Positions 7,532-14,992 of a stretch of DNA of 40,245 nucleotides are shown one piece after another. The stretch is taken from assembly GCA_964427485.1 (NCBI GenBank), contig CAYRUP010000002.1, positions 1-40,245 of the forward strand, given 5' to 3'. The translations under genes and the position numbers were made by a program. The notes beneath the pieces were generated by a model. That model saw only the letters and a program-made list of their open reading frames with translations. It did not search any database and was not told the DNA's origin. Origin of the DNA: CAYRUP01 sp964427485. GTDB lineage: Bacteria > Pseudomonadota > Gammaproteobacteria > DSM-16500. Every line of letters begins with the position of its first letter. The first letter of the stretch is position 1.

Positions 7532-9321
7532 TATGTCTCCACGTGTGGATGCGTTTTCTGAAAAATAGTTTGGAACTTAACATCTGTTGCATTAAAAGAT
7601 TTTATTTCTTCAACTACTTTACCTTTATCAAAATGGATAAGCCGGTCACACCGTTTCACTGCACTCATACGATGGGCGACGATAATCAGTGTTCGCTCAC
7701 CCTGTAATTCATGTACTTCCCGCATCACTTCATCCTCAGTTCCTGTATCAAGAGAACTGGTCGCTTCATCCAATACTAATACAGCGGGATTATGATAAAG
7801 TGCACGAGCAATTCCAATACGTTGACGCTGTCCTCCAGAAAGACGAACACCACGCTCACCGACTAAAGTGTCCAATCCATTTGGTAAAGTTGCTATAAAT
7901 GTATCAAGTTGAGCTAATTTAATCGCTCTCTGTACCATAACTTCATCAATTTGTTCATTTGCTAAGCCAAAAGCAATATTTCTACGTATGGTGTCATCAC
8001 TCAAATAAATACTTTGTGAAACATACCCAATTTGATCTTGCCATGACCGTATATTGAACTGTATATCAACACCATCCATCTCTATCTGTCCTTTAGATGG
8101 TTTTAATAATCCCAATATTAAATCAATCAATGTACTTTTACCTGCGCCACTTTCACCAATAAGACCAATTGATGTTCCTTTATTTATTATTAAATGAACT
8201 TGTTCAATGGCATCTACAGGGGCATTATTATATCTGTAGCTTATGTTGTTTAGTGTCAACTGATGAGAGAATATGCTCGCTGGTTTTTTTACGGTAATGA
8301 CGGGTTTTTCTATTTGAATTATCTCAGAATAAAGCGTGTTAACGATAGGCAAAGAATATCTTACATTTTGTACGGCACCTAATATACGATTTGCGGCAGG
8401 CATTAATCGAAAAGCCGCCGCTGCAAAAAGACCCAAAGCGGGCATAAAACTGGCTATGGGTTTATGTTGTAGGATCATGGCGAGTATTAATGCAGCCAAA
8501 CTACTCACCGCGAGTAATTCTAAGTACAAGCGAGGTAAAGTTTGTAACAAATTTTCCCATCGGCTCATCAATATTCTTCTGACATTTTGAACATTATATT
8601 GAGCTAAAAACTCTTCCTCTCGCCCAAAAAGCTTAACTTCCTTTACGCCTCCCAAACCTTGTTGCAACTGTTGAAGCCGCAAGGCATCGTGTAATTGTCG
8701 AGCTTCTCCCCAACGCAATAGAGGCTTTCTGGTAAAACTATGAAAAATAATACCCGCTACTCCTAAAATAACGGCCACTAAAATAGCACCGAAAGGCTCG
8801 ACATAGAGAAGTAATGCCGTAATTCCTAACATGACAAGTAACTCCGTCATGACTGTCATACCAGGAAGTATTGCTTTAAACCCGAAAAGCTCCGTCTCAG
8901 TAACAACATTACGAATTAACTGAGCTGAGTTTTGCTGAACATGAAATATGTAGGGTTGTCGTAAATACCCGGCATAGAGGCGTTGTGAAAGGCTAACCTG
9001 TACACCAAACAAAAATTTTCCCTGACTCCATGCAAGAAATACCAAAAAAAAAGTTTTAATTACATACATACCAATTAATAACGACAATCCGATAATAATT
9101 AAATTTTCATAACTCGGATTCCCTAGCAGGTGAAGCCAGGGTTTTATGAACGGATATTTATCGGCAAGATTATTCTGAGTAAGTAAAATCATAGTGGGAA
9201 TAACAAGACCAATCCCAAATGTTTCCAACACCATACTAATCAGCATCATACCTAATAATATAACTGTATCACGTCGTTGACGAGGTGAAAGAATGTGCCA
9301 TATTTTTTTAGAGAAATTCAT
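7531..9321 (-). CDS. PglK/MsbA-like ABC transporter (probable lipid-linked oligosaccharide flippase)
   Basis: This is a half-size ABC exporter of 596 residues: an N-terminal membrane domain (hydrophobic segments near 20-48, 75-98, 155-195, 265-285 and 293-305) followed by the nucleotide-binding domain. Walker A is GESGAGKS (389-396), the signature LSGGQ (494-498), Walker B VLVLDEA (514-520), and the H-loop His is H550. The all-in-one architecture fits PglK, which flips undecaprenyl-linked glycans begun on bacillosamine. The presence of PglF, PglC, PglD and PglE just upstream supports that reading; MsbA or a drug exporter is the alternative. It is the first gene after the ops-bearing leader and is coupled to the RmlD-like gene. 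Its leader has GAGG about 11 bases before the ATG. Confidence 0.8.
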   Translation of the reverse strand: MNFSKKIWHILSPRQRRDTVILLGMMLISMVLETFGIGLVIPTMILLTQNNLADKYPFIKPWLHLLGNPSYENLIIIGLSLLIGMYVIKTFFLVFLAWSQGKFLFGVQVSLSQRLYAGYLRQPYIFHVQQNSAQLIRNVVTETELFGFKAILPGMTVMTELLVMLGITALLLYVEPFGAILVAVILGVAGIIFHSFTRKPLLRWGEARQLHDALRLQQLQQGLGGVKEVKLFGREEEFLAQYNVQNVRRILMSRWENLLQTLPRLYLELLAVSSLAALILAMILQHKPIASFMPALGLFAAAAFRLMPAANRILGAVQNVRYSLPIVNTLYSEIIQIEKPVITVKKPASIFSHQLTLNNISYRYNNAPVDAIEQVHLIINKGTSIGLIGESGAGKSTLIDLILGLLKPSKGQIEMDGVDIQFNIRSWQDQIGYVSQSIYLSDDTIRRNIAFGLANEQIDEVMVQRAIKLAQLDTFIATLPNGLDTLVGERGVRLSGGQRQRIGIARALYHNPAVLVLDEATSSLDTGTEDEVMREVHELQGERTLIIVAHRMSAVKRCDRLIHFDKGKVVEEIKSFNATDVKFQTIFQKTHPHVET

Positions 9322-9373
9322 ACTAAATTTAACCTCACAACCATCCCCTACACTACGACACGGCGCGCCAACT

Positions 9374-9399
9374 CCCTTCTCCTGTAAATGGGAGAAGGG
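9374..9399. repeat. GC-rich hairpin in leader of the flippase operon
   Basis: A perfect 9-bp stem (CCCTTCTCC at 9374-9382 with GGAGAAGGG at 9391-9399) with an 8-base loop, followed on the plus strand by TGGGGATGAGGGTG. No U-tract follows on either strand. It looks like a dispersed repeat remnant or a pause/attenuation structure downstream of the ops element. Confidence 0.6.
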
Positions 9400-9454
9400 T
9401 GGGGATGAGGGTGCGGAACCGCAGGATCCAGTAAATTTGTAATGCTATTTAGAG

Positions 9455-9475
9455 TCCCACAGACAAACTGTGGGA
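9455..9475. repeat. Short hairpin in leader
   Basis: Perfect 8-bp arms TCCCACAG and CTGTGGGA around a 5-base loop. It lies between the ops element and the GC-rich hairpin in the untranslated leader of the flippase operon. There is no U-run, so it is not a standard terminator; it could be a pausing or folding element. Confidence 0.55.
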
Positions 9476-9526
9476 TGTGGTGAGTGCGGGGATTGCTGAG
9501 TAGTACAATCATCTTGTAGATGCAAA

Positions 9527-9538
9527 CACGCTACCGCC
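9527..9538 (-). promoter_or_regulatory. ops element (RfaH recruitment site) within a JUMPstart-like sequence
   Basis: Read on the minus strand this is GGCGGTAGCGTG, identical to the 12-base ops core known from enterobacterial RfaH-controlled operons. The preceding minus-strand bases (GCTAGTAAGCCTGG) also resemble the upstream half of the JUMPstart sequence. It lies about 205 bases before the ATG of the flippase, in its untranslated leader, and an RfaH-like gene is 4.9 kb upstream in the same locus. It should recruit the antiterminator to RNA polymerase transcribing the flippase-to-pseI genes. Confidence 0.88.
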
Positions 9539-9757
9539 ATGCCAGGCTTACTAGCAACTTTCATCTACAAAAGTAATCACTATTTGTATAAAGTAAACAA
9601 TGATACTAATTTTGTCGGTTCAATTGTTCTTAAGCAACAAGTTCTCAGCGGGGTGTATGCCACATACCAAAAAGCTGGGGGAATAAGATCTACTTCACTG
9701 TTTAACGTGTACCAAATCCCTTTCTTACTTGGTGCTTCATCATGTCTATTGCGAAGG

Positions 9758-9785
9758 ATAATATAATAAAATTTGTTTGTTGCAA
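9758..9785 (-). promoter_or_regulatory. Candidate promoter of the flippase-pse transcription unit
   Basis: On the minus strand, TTGCAA (9780-9785) and TATTAT (9758-9763) are separated by 16 bases. It lies just after the putative terminator of the pgl unit and about 210 bases before the ops element, where a promoter would be expected. The match is moderate and unsupported by other data. Confidence 0.4.
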
Positions 9786-9806
9786 AGAAATTACCACCGT
9801 TTTGCG

Positions 9807-9828
9807 AAAAGCTCCCGCTTTCAGGAGC
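9807..9828 (-). terminator. Probable intrinsic terminator after pglE
   Basis: On the minus strand GCTCC (9824-9828) pairs with GGAGC (9811-9815) around an 8-base loop and is followed by TTTT (9807-9810). It begins about 35 bases after the pglE stop. Stem and U-tract are short, so leakage is likely. A 91-codon open frame over 9580-9855 crosses it and is not believed to be a gene. Confidence 0.5.
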
Positions 9829-9862
9829 CCTCTTTATTATGGTGAATGATGTCAACGCAAAC

Positions 9863-11098
9863 TTATAATTCAGCGTGAGTTTGAATCATGCTAGAGATAA
9901 CAGGAATATTGGCAAATTCGGGATAGTGACACGCGAGACTTCCTACATGCTTTAATACTTCCAAAGTTTTCTGTATTTCTAAATCTGTTAAGGTGGGATG
10001 TACCAGAAACATCAAACTGGTTTCGCCTAATTGTTTGGCTAGAGGTAAACGCTGTTTTGGCCCACAATCTATTTTTGCAAAAGCTTTTTCGAGATATACC
10101 TCAGAACAGGATCCCGTGTAACAAGGCACGCCCTCTGCATTGATATTCTCAAGAATTCGATCTCGGTTCCAATCTGCTTTTAGAGCATCTGGATCCACGA
10201 AGAGGTAACATTTATAGGCGGCATGTTGTATATATTGCGGTATTTTTGGAACATAAAACGCTGGTATCTTGCTGGCTACATCCCAAATAGATTCGGCATT
10301 TTGCAAACGTCGCATCCCCCACTCGGCCATCCTTCGTAATTGAATACGCCCAATCACCGCTTGCATTTCTGTCATGCGATAATTTGATCCAAAGCTTGTA
10401 TGCAACCAGCGAAAGCCCTTGGAATGGGCTTCATGGTAAACAGCGTCCCAAGATTTGCCGTGATCTTTATAGGACCACATTTTTTTCCACAATACTTCAC
10501 TTTGGGTAGTTACCATGCCGCCTTCACCACCTGTGGTTATTATCTTGTCTTGGCAAAAAGACCATGCGCTAATGTGGCCAATAGAACCGACAGAACGTCC
10601 CTTATAGCGTGCACCGTGTGCTTGTGCGCAGTCTTCAATCACGTATAAATCATACTGATTGGCTAATTCCATAATCTCATCCATCTCGCAAGGCCAACCG
10701 GCCAGATGTACGCAAATAATGGCTTTCGTTTTAGGAGACAAAACCGCTGCAATAGATTCTTTCGTTATATTTTGTGAATCTTTATCCACATCGGCAAAAA
10801 CAGGCGTAGCTCCAACTCTAACAATACAGGATATTGAAGCAATAAAAGTTCGAGAGGTCACGATAACCTCATCACCGACACCAATTCCTAAGACTAATAA
10901 GGCCAATTCTAAGGCGAGTGTTCCATTGGCAAGCGCAATGGCATACTCAGAACCTGACCAGATTGCGAATTCTTTTTCAAAAGCAGCGGTTTCTGTGCCT
11001 GTCCAATAATTCACACGATTTGATGATAAAACTTTTGATACGGCCTGTATCTCTTCTTCTGTATAACTTGGCCAGGGAGAAAAATTGGTATCAAGCAT
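9863..11098 (-). CDS. pglE: DegT/DnrJ/EryC1/StrS aminotransferase, PglE-like
   Basis: This 411-residue PLP aminotransferase probably converts the 4-keto sugar made by the PglF-like dehydratase to the 4-amino sugar on the way to UDP-N,N'-diacetylbacillosamine. Visible are ANGTLALELAL (58-68), cofactor-binding VIEDCAQAHGA (D156), and the Schiff-base lysine K185 in SAWSFCQDKIITTGGEGG. It is distinct from the PseC-type paralogue in this window, lacking the IPYGR start. The ATG overlaps the stop of the acetyltransferase gene by 8 bases, so it is the last member of a coupled pglF-C-D-E set. Other members of this family make viosamine or perosamine derivatives, so the exact sugar rests on the neighbours. 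Confidence 0.8.
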   Translation of the reverse strand: MLDTNFSPWPSYTEEEIQAVSKVLSSNRVNYWTGTETAAFEKEFAIWSGSEYAIALANGTLALELALLVLGIGVGDEVIVTSRTFIASISCIVRVGATPVFADVDKDSQNITKESIAAVLSPKTKAIICVHLAGWPCEMDEIMELANQYDLYVIEDCAQAHGARYKGRSVGSIGHISAWSFCQDKIITTGGEGGMVTTQSEVLWKKMWSYKDHGKSWDAVYHEAHSKGFRWLHTSFGSNYRMTEMQAVIGRIQLRRMAEWGMRRLQNAESIWDVASKIPAFYVPKIPQYIQHAAYKCYLFVDPDALKADWNRDRILENINAEGVPCYTGSCSEVYLEKAFAKIDCGPKQRLPLAKQLGETSLMFLVHPTLTDLEIQKTLEVLKHVGSLACHYPEFANIPVISSMIQTHAEL

Positions 11099-11720
11099 AG
11101 ATTTTTTTCCATACTACAGCGGGTACACCCATGACTGTTTGATTGTTTTCAATATCACGCACAACGGCAGCACCTGCTGCAACCATCACTTGCTGACCAA
11201 TCTTAATGCCTTCTTTCACACAAGCCCCTATTCCAATCCAAGTTAAATCACCAACTGATACATTTCCAGCTAAATGCGCTCCAGGACTCATATGCACTCC
11301 CTGACCTAAAGTACAATCATGATCAACGCTTGCCAATGTATTAATAATGCATCCCATACCTAGAATGGCAGCAGGGTTTATGGCAGCATGAGCAAAAATA
11401 ACAGAACCTATTCCTATCTCAGCATAAGGACTAATGCTGGCTGTCGGATGAATGATAGAGACCAAAGGCGCATTTAAATTTAAAAGTTTTTGATACCAGG
11501 ACATACGTGCCTGATTATTACCGATTGCAACTACCACCCCATCAAAGGAAGAGAGTTGCGGCATCAGTTCCGCTATTTTTGACAACGGCCAGTTAAAATG
11601 TTTTTCTTGTTTGTAATCGCGTTCATCAAAAAATACTATAGATTCCCAACCAGAACATAAAGCCGCATCCGCAACAACTTTGCCATGTCCACTCGCCCCT
11701 ATAATTGCCAATTTTTTCAT
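11091..11720 (-). CDS. pglD: PglD-like sugar O/N-acetyltransferase (left-handed beta-helix)
   Basis: This 209-residue acetyltransferase has an N-terminal Rossmann-like sugar-nucleotide domain (LAIIGASGHGKVVADAA) and a C-terminal hexapeptide-repeat helix from about residue 90. The catalytic His-Asp pair is H134-D135 in ASVDHDC, as in PglD, and the end GVPAVVWKK is typical. It would N-acetylate the UDP-4-amino sugar to give UDP-diacetylbacillosamine. I use the ATG at 11720 because it forms a classic ATGA overlap with the stop of the upstream phosphoglycosyltransferase; a second ATG four codons upstream is possible. Confidence 0.87.
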   Translation of the reverse strand: MKKLAIIGASGHGKVVADAALCSGWESIVFFDERDYKQEKHFNWPLSKIAELMPQLSSFDGVVVAIGNNQARMSWYQKLLNLNAPLVSIIHPTASISPYAEIGIGSVIFAHAAINPAAILGMGCIINTLASVDHDCTLGQGVHMSPGAHLAGNVSVGDLTWIGIGACVKEGIKIGQQVMVAAGAAVVRDIENNQTVMGVPAVVWKKIYA

Positions 11721-12322
11721 TTTGTTTCGCATCCATTGCCGTTAAATTTTTCTGCAGATACATGACCTTCAGAACAAATGCCGCGTCTTTGTATTACCTT
11801 GCTTGCAGTCATCCATAAAATTTTAAGATCAAGCCAAAAATTATGATGCTTTACATACCAGAGATCTAATTGAAACTTCTCTTGCCAGGAAATCGCGTTA
11901 CGTCCATTGACCTGGGCCCAGCCTGTTATTCCGGGTTTGACATGATGACGCTGCATTTGCTCCTCATTATACAGAGGCAAATATTCCATCAACAAGGGAC
12001 GTGGGCCCACCAGGCTCATATCCCCTTTCAATACATTCCATAATTCCGGCAATTCATCCAGACTTAAGGATCGTAAAAAATTTCCAAACGCGCTGATGCG
12101 TTGTTCATCGGGGAGGAAAACACCTTCTTTATTTTTAATATCCAGCATAGTGCGAAATTTTATTATTTCAAAGGGCAGACCTTGTAAGCCAGGACGTGTT
12201 TGACGAAAAAATATATGCGGCCCTAGTTTCCAACGAATTAAAGTGGCTAATAATAGCAGTACCGGTGAGAAGATAAGTAAAAGAAAAAAAGAAACACAAA
12301 GATCAAACAGACGTTTTAGCAT
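11717..12322 (-). CDS. pglC: PglC-like monotopic phosphoglycosyltransferase
   Basis: This 201-residue small phosphoglycosyltransferase transfers a phospho-sugar (expected: diacetylbacillosamine phosphate) to undecaprenyl phosphate at the inner membrane and so starts glycan assembly. It has one N-terminal re-entrant hydrophobic helix (residues 8-28) with the Ser-Pro break S19-P20, KFRTM (55-59), the catalytic Asp-Glu dyad D89-E90 in LSLDELPELWNVL, and GPRPL. Length equals that of PglC (about 200), far shorter than the WbaP/WcaJ type. It starts 13 bases after the pglF-like gene and overlaps pglD by ATGA. AGAGG lies about 9 bases before the ATG. Confidence 0.9.
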   Translation of the reverse strand: MLKRLFDLCVSFFLLLIFSPVLLLLATLIRWKLGPHIFFRQTRPGLQGLPFEIIKFRTMLDIKNKEGVFLPDEQRISAFGNFLRSLSLDELPELWNVLKGDMSLVGPRPLLMEYLPLYNEEQMQRHHVKPGITGWAQVNGRNAISWQEKFQLDLWYVKHHNFWLDLKILWMTASKVIQRRGICSEGHVSAEKFNGNGCETK

Positions 12323-12335
12323 GAGATCTTGCCTC

Positions 12336-14348
12336 TTAAACCAGCTCTATTGTAATGCAATTTTTTTCTCCGACACCTTGATACTCCGGCACTAATTTCT
12401 TAACTAAATTAATCATTTCTCTTTCATCATCTATTTGACTACGATTAAACCTTTCTAATTTTTGACATATGGCTCGAATCTCTTCAAAATCGCGTTGATA
12501 CGATTTTGCGCGCAGAATTTTTGTATTTAATGTCGGTTGCAACGTTTCATTAGGATAAAAACATTCTTCATATAACTTTTCACCGGGTCTTAATCCAGTA
12601 TAGGCAATTTTTATATCTTGATTAACTATTTTTCCAGCCATTTTAATCATTTGTTCTGCTAAATACTTAATTTTTACAGGCTCGCCCATGTCTAAAACAA
12701 AAATTTCTCCACCTTGGCCTAAAAAGGCAGCTTGCAAAATAAGTTGTGACGCTTCAGGTATCGTCATGAAAAATCGCATAATATCAGGATGAGTCACTGT
12801 TACAGGACCACCTGATTCTATTTGTTTTTTAAAAAGAGGTACTACACTGCCTGCTGAATTTAACACATTACCAAATCGTACTGTTACAAATCGAGTTAGC
12901 ATTGAATGATCATTTAAATTCTGACAAAAATATTCCGCTGCACGTTTAGTTGCGCCCATTATATTCGTTGGATTAACTGCTTTATCCGTAGAGATTAATA
13001 CAAAAGTTTCAACATTTGCTAAACTGGCTTCCTCCGCAACAATACAAGTACCAATAATATTATTAGCAATTGCAACTCGAGGTTGATGTTCTAATAAAGG
13101 CACATGTTTATAAGCCGCTGCATGAAACACGATCGTGGGAGAGAATTCTTTTAATACCCTTTGCACTGCATAGCGATCTGTAATATCAATTAAAACAGGA
13201 AAAAAAGAAAGAAATGGAAATTGCTGACGCAGTTCTATATCAATGCTATATAAATTATATTCATTGCTATCTGCAATAACTAATAACGTATTCTCCTTCA
13301 AGGAAGCAATTTGACGACACAACTCCGATCCAATAGACCCTCCTCCCCCTGTGACAAGCACTGTTTTATTTTTCAAATTTGTTTTGATAGAAGATAACTG
13401 ACAGGTAACCGGATAACGTCCTAATAAATCTTCGAGGGAAATACTTCGTAGTACATCAATGCTAACCCGACCATTGGCTAAATCTTTAATACCAGGCAAT
13501 GTATAGCATTTCACATTGGCTTTTTCACACATAGCCACAACTGAACGCATGATAACAGAGGAAGCAGATGGCATTGCAATTAAAACTAAATCAATATGTA
13601 ATTGATCAATAAATTGGGTTAAGTCGGCAAGTGTACCAACCACACGGATTCCATGAATCTCACGACCTATTTTTCGTAGATCATCATCAATAAAAGCGAT
13701 CGGTTTATAACGATGACTATCGTCACGTAATAAATCACGTACTAATCCTTCACCAGCTTTTCCTGCGCCAACAATAATAACCCACTGACTATCACCATAA
13801 CGACGCTTAAAATTCTTTGCAAAACGTACAGCTAAACGAGCAGAAGAGAGTAAAAAAATTAAGAAAATACCGTATAACATCGCAATAATGTAGTGCGGTA
13901 ACAAAAGTGGTGGTATATCCATTCGTAACACGGTCCACGCAACAAAACTTCCTAAAACAGAAACATAGCAAATCTTTTGTAAATCTTGAGTCGAAGCGAA
14001 GCGCCAAAAGCCGCGATATAAATTAAAAAATATAAACAAAACATATTGCATCGGCAAAAGCCAACATAAATTCAAAACAATGGGTTTCCAGTACAATGAA
14101 TCGAAAAATAAACTGTTAGCAATTTTGCTATCATTGTTAAATGGATGATAAGCCATGATATCCATAACGATCCAGCAGGCCAACATCCATGCAGCCATGA
14201 CTGCACATAAATCATAGATTAAAGCAATTTTTCGAGCATGCGATTTTATTTTTAAAATAAGAGGTGCTTGCGCAATATGACAAAAAAAAGAGGATAATGC
14301 TTCTTTGAGAGATTTAAATAATCTAGCTTTAATGAAAAAATCCAGCAT
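12336..14348 (-). CDS. pglF: Membrane-bound UDP-GlcNAc 4,6-dehydratase, PglF/WbpM type
   Basis: This 670-residue polysaccharide-type nucleotide-sugar dehydratase carries out the first step of bacillosamine synthesis (retaining 4,6-dehydration of UDP-GlcNAc). Hydrophobic helices occupy roughly 42-64, 90-110, 126-140 and 152-168. A CoA-binding-like Rossmann domain begins at VIIVGAGKAGEG (190-201). The catalytic SDR domain begins with TGGGGSIGSE (333-342). The active site reads STDKAVNPTNIMGATKR: D455, K456 and K468, with methionine M464 in place of the usual SDR tyrosine, as in PglF and WbpM. RPGEKLYEE occurs near the C-terminus. It heads the pgl set and follows the rfaH-like gene by 38 bases. 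Confidence 0.88.
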   Translation of the reverse strand: MLDFFIKARLFKSLKEALSSFFCHIAQAPLILKIKSHARKIALIYDLCAVMAAWMLACWIVMDIMAYHPFNNDSKIANSLFFDSLYWKPIVLNLCWLLPMQYVLFIFFNLYRGFWRFASTQDLQKICYVSVLGSFVAWTVLRMDIPPLLLPHYIIAMLYGIFLIFLLSSARLAVRFAKNFKRRYGDSQWVIIVGAGKAGEGLVRDLLRDDSHRYKPIAFIDDDLRKIGREIHGIRVVGTLADLTQFIDQLHIDLVLIAMPSASSVIMRSVVAMCEKANVKCYTLPGIKDLANGRVSIDVLRSISLEDLLGRYPVTCQLSSIKTNLKNKTVLVTGGGGSIGSELCRQIASLKENTLLVIADSNEYNLYSIDIELRQQFPFLSFFPVLIDITDRYAVQRVLKEFSPTIVFHAAAYKHVPLLEHQPRVAIANNIIGTCIVAEEASLANVETFVLISTDKAVNPTNIMGATKRAAEYFCQNLNDHSMLTRFVTVRFGNVLNSAGSVVPLFKKQIESGGPVTVTHPDIMRFFMTIPEASQLILQAAFLGQGGEIFVLDMGEPVKIKYLAEQMIKMAGKIVNQDIKIAYTGLRPGEKLYEECFYPNETLQPTLNTKILRAKSYQRDFEEIRAICQKLERFNRSQIDDEREMINLVKKLVPEYQGVGEKNCITIELV

Positions 14349-14386
14349 TATTTATACGCATCCTTGCAGTATGTGACATATCGAGT

Positions 14387-14911
14387 TTAATTTATTTTTT
14401 CAATTTGATTGATAGATAAATTAATACAGCGCGTATGATTTTCAGCGATTGTGAGTAACAAAGTAATGCGATCATGACTATTTTTTATTTCCACAATACC
14501 TTCATAATCCGCTAAAATTCCATCTACAACTCGAACGTGATCACCAGGCTTAAAATAAGGTAAATTTGCTGCTTGATGTCCTTCCGAAAAACGTAAGGAT
14601 TCTTCTCTCTTGAGCTGCTCAACTAATCCATCTGGCACACGTGCAGGAGCAGAACCAAAACGCACTAAAGAGACACAACCACGTGTAGAACGTATTTTAC
14701 TCCAATCATTTATCTCTGCACTTAAATGGATAAAAATATAATGTGGAAATAAAGGTTCAGTGACAACCTGATAAAGCTTACGTCGACGTTTATGCAATTG
14801 TAATAAAGGAAAATAGGTATGGAACCCTTGACGTTGTAAATTTAATGTAGCAATCGTTTCATGGCGCGCTTTAGTGGAAACTAAGTACCATCCTTTTTTA
14901 TATGCATCCAT
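14387..14911 (-). CDS. rfaH: RfaH-like transcription antiterminator (NusG paralogue)
   Basis: This 174-residue protein of the NusG/RfaH family has an N-terminal NGN domain (GWYLVSTKARHETIA, YFPLLQ, LFPHYIFIHL, STRGCVSLVRFG) and a C-terminal KOW-type domain (FKPGDHVRVVDGILADYEGIV). Length and the LFPHYIF and RGCVSLVRFG motifs match RfaH-type specialised paralogues rather than housekeeping NusG. It sits between wzc and pglF inside the glycan locus, and the locus carries an exact ops site at 9527-9538. It is therefore expected to load there and suppress Rho- and hairpin-dependent termination across the flippase-to-pseI genes. AAGGA lies about 9 bases before the ATG. Confidence 0.9.
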   Translation of the reverse strand: MDAYKKGWYLVSTKARHETIATLNLQRQGFHTYFPLLQLHKRRRKLYQVVTEPLFPHYIFIHLSAEINDWSKIRSTRGCVSLVRFGSAPARVPDGLVEQLKREESLRFSEGHQAANLPYFKPGDHVRVVDGILADYEGIVEIKNSHDRITLLLTIAENHTRCINLSINQIEKIN

Positions 14912-14992
14912 TCACTATCGTCCTTAAATTTTTGTCACTCAGCGCTTGTACTCATTATATTGCATAATACATCATTAATACGGAATTCAATA

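Noticed and set aside
9580..9855. 91-codon minus-strand open frame between pglE and the ops element
   Set aside because: It runs through the terminator-like hairpin and the promoter-like pair, lacks a convincing ribosome-binding site and resembles nothing; better explained as leader sequence.
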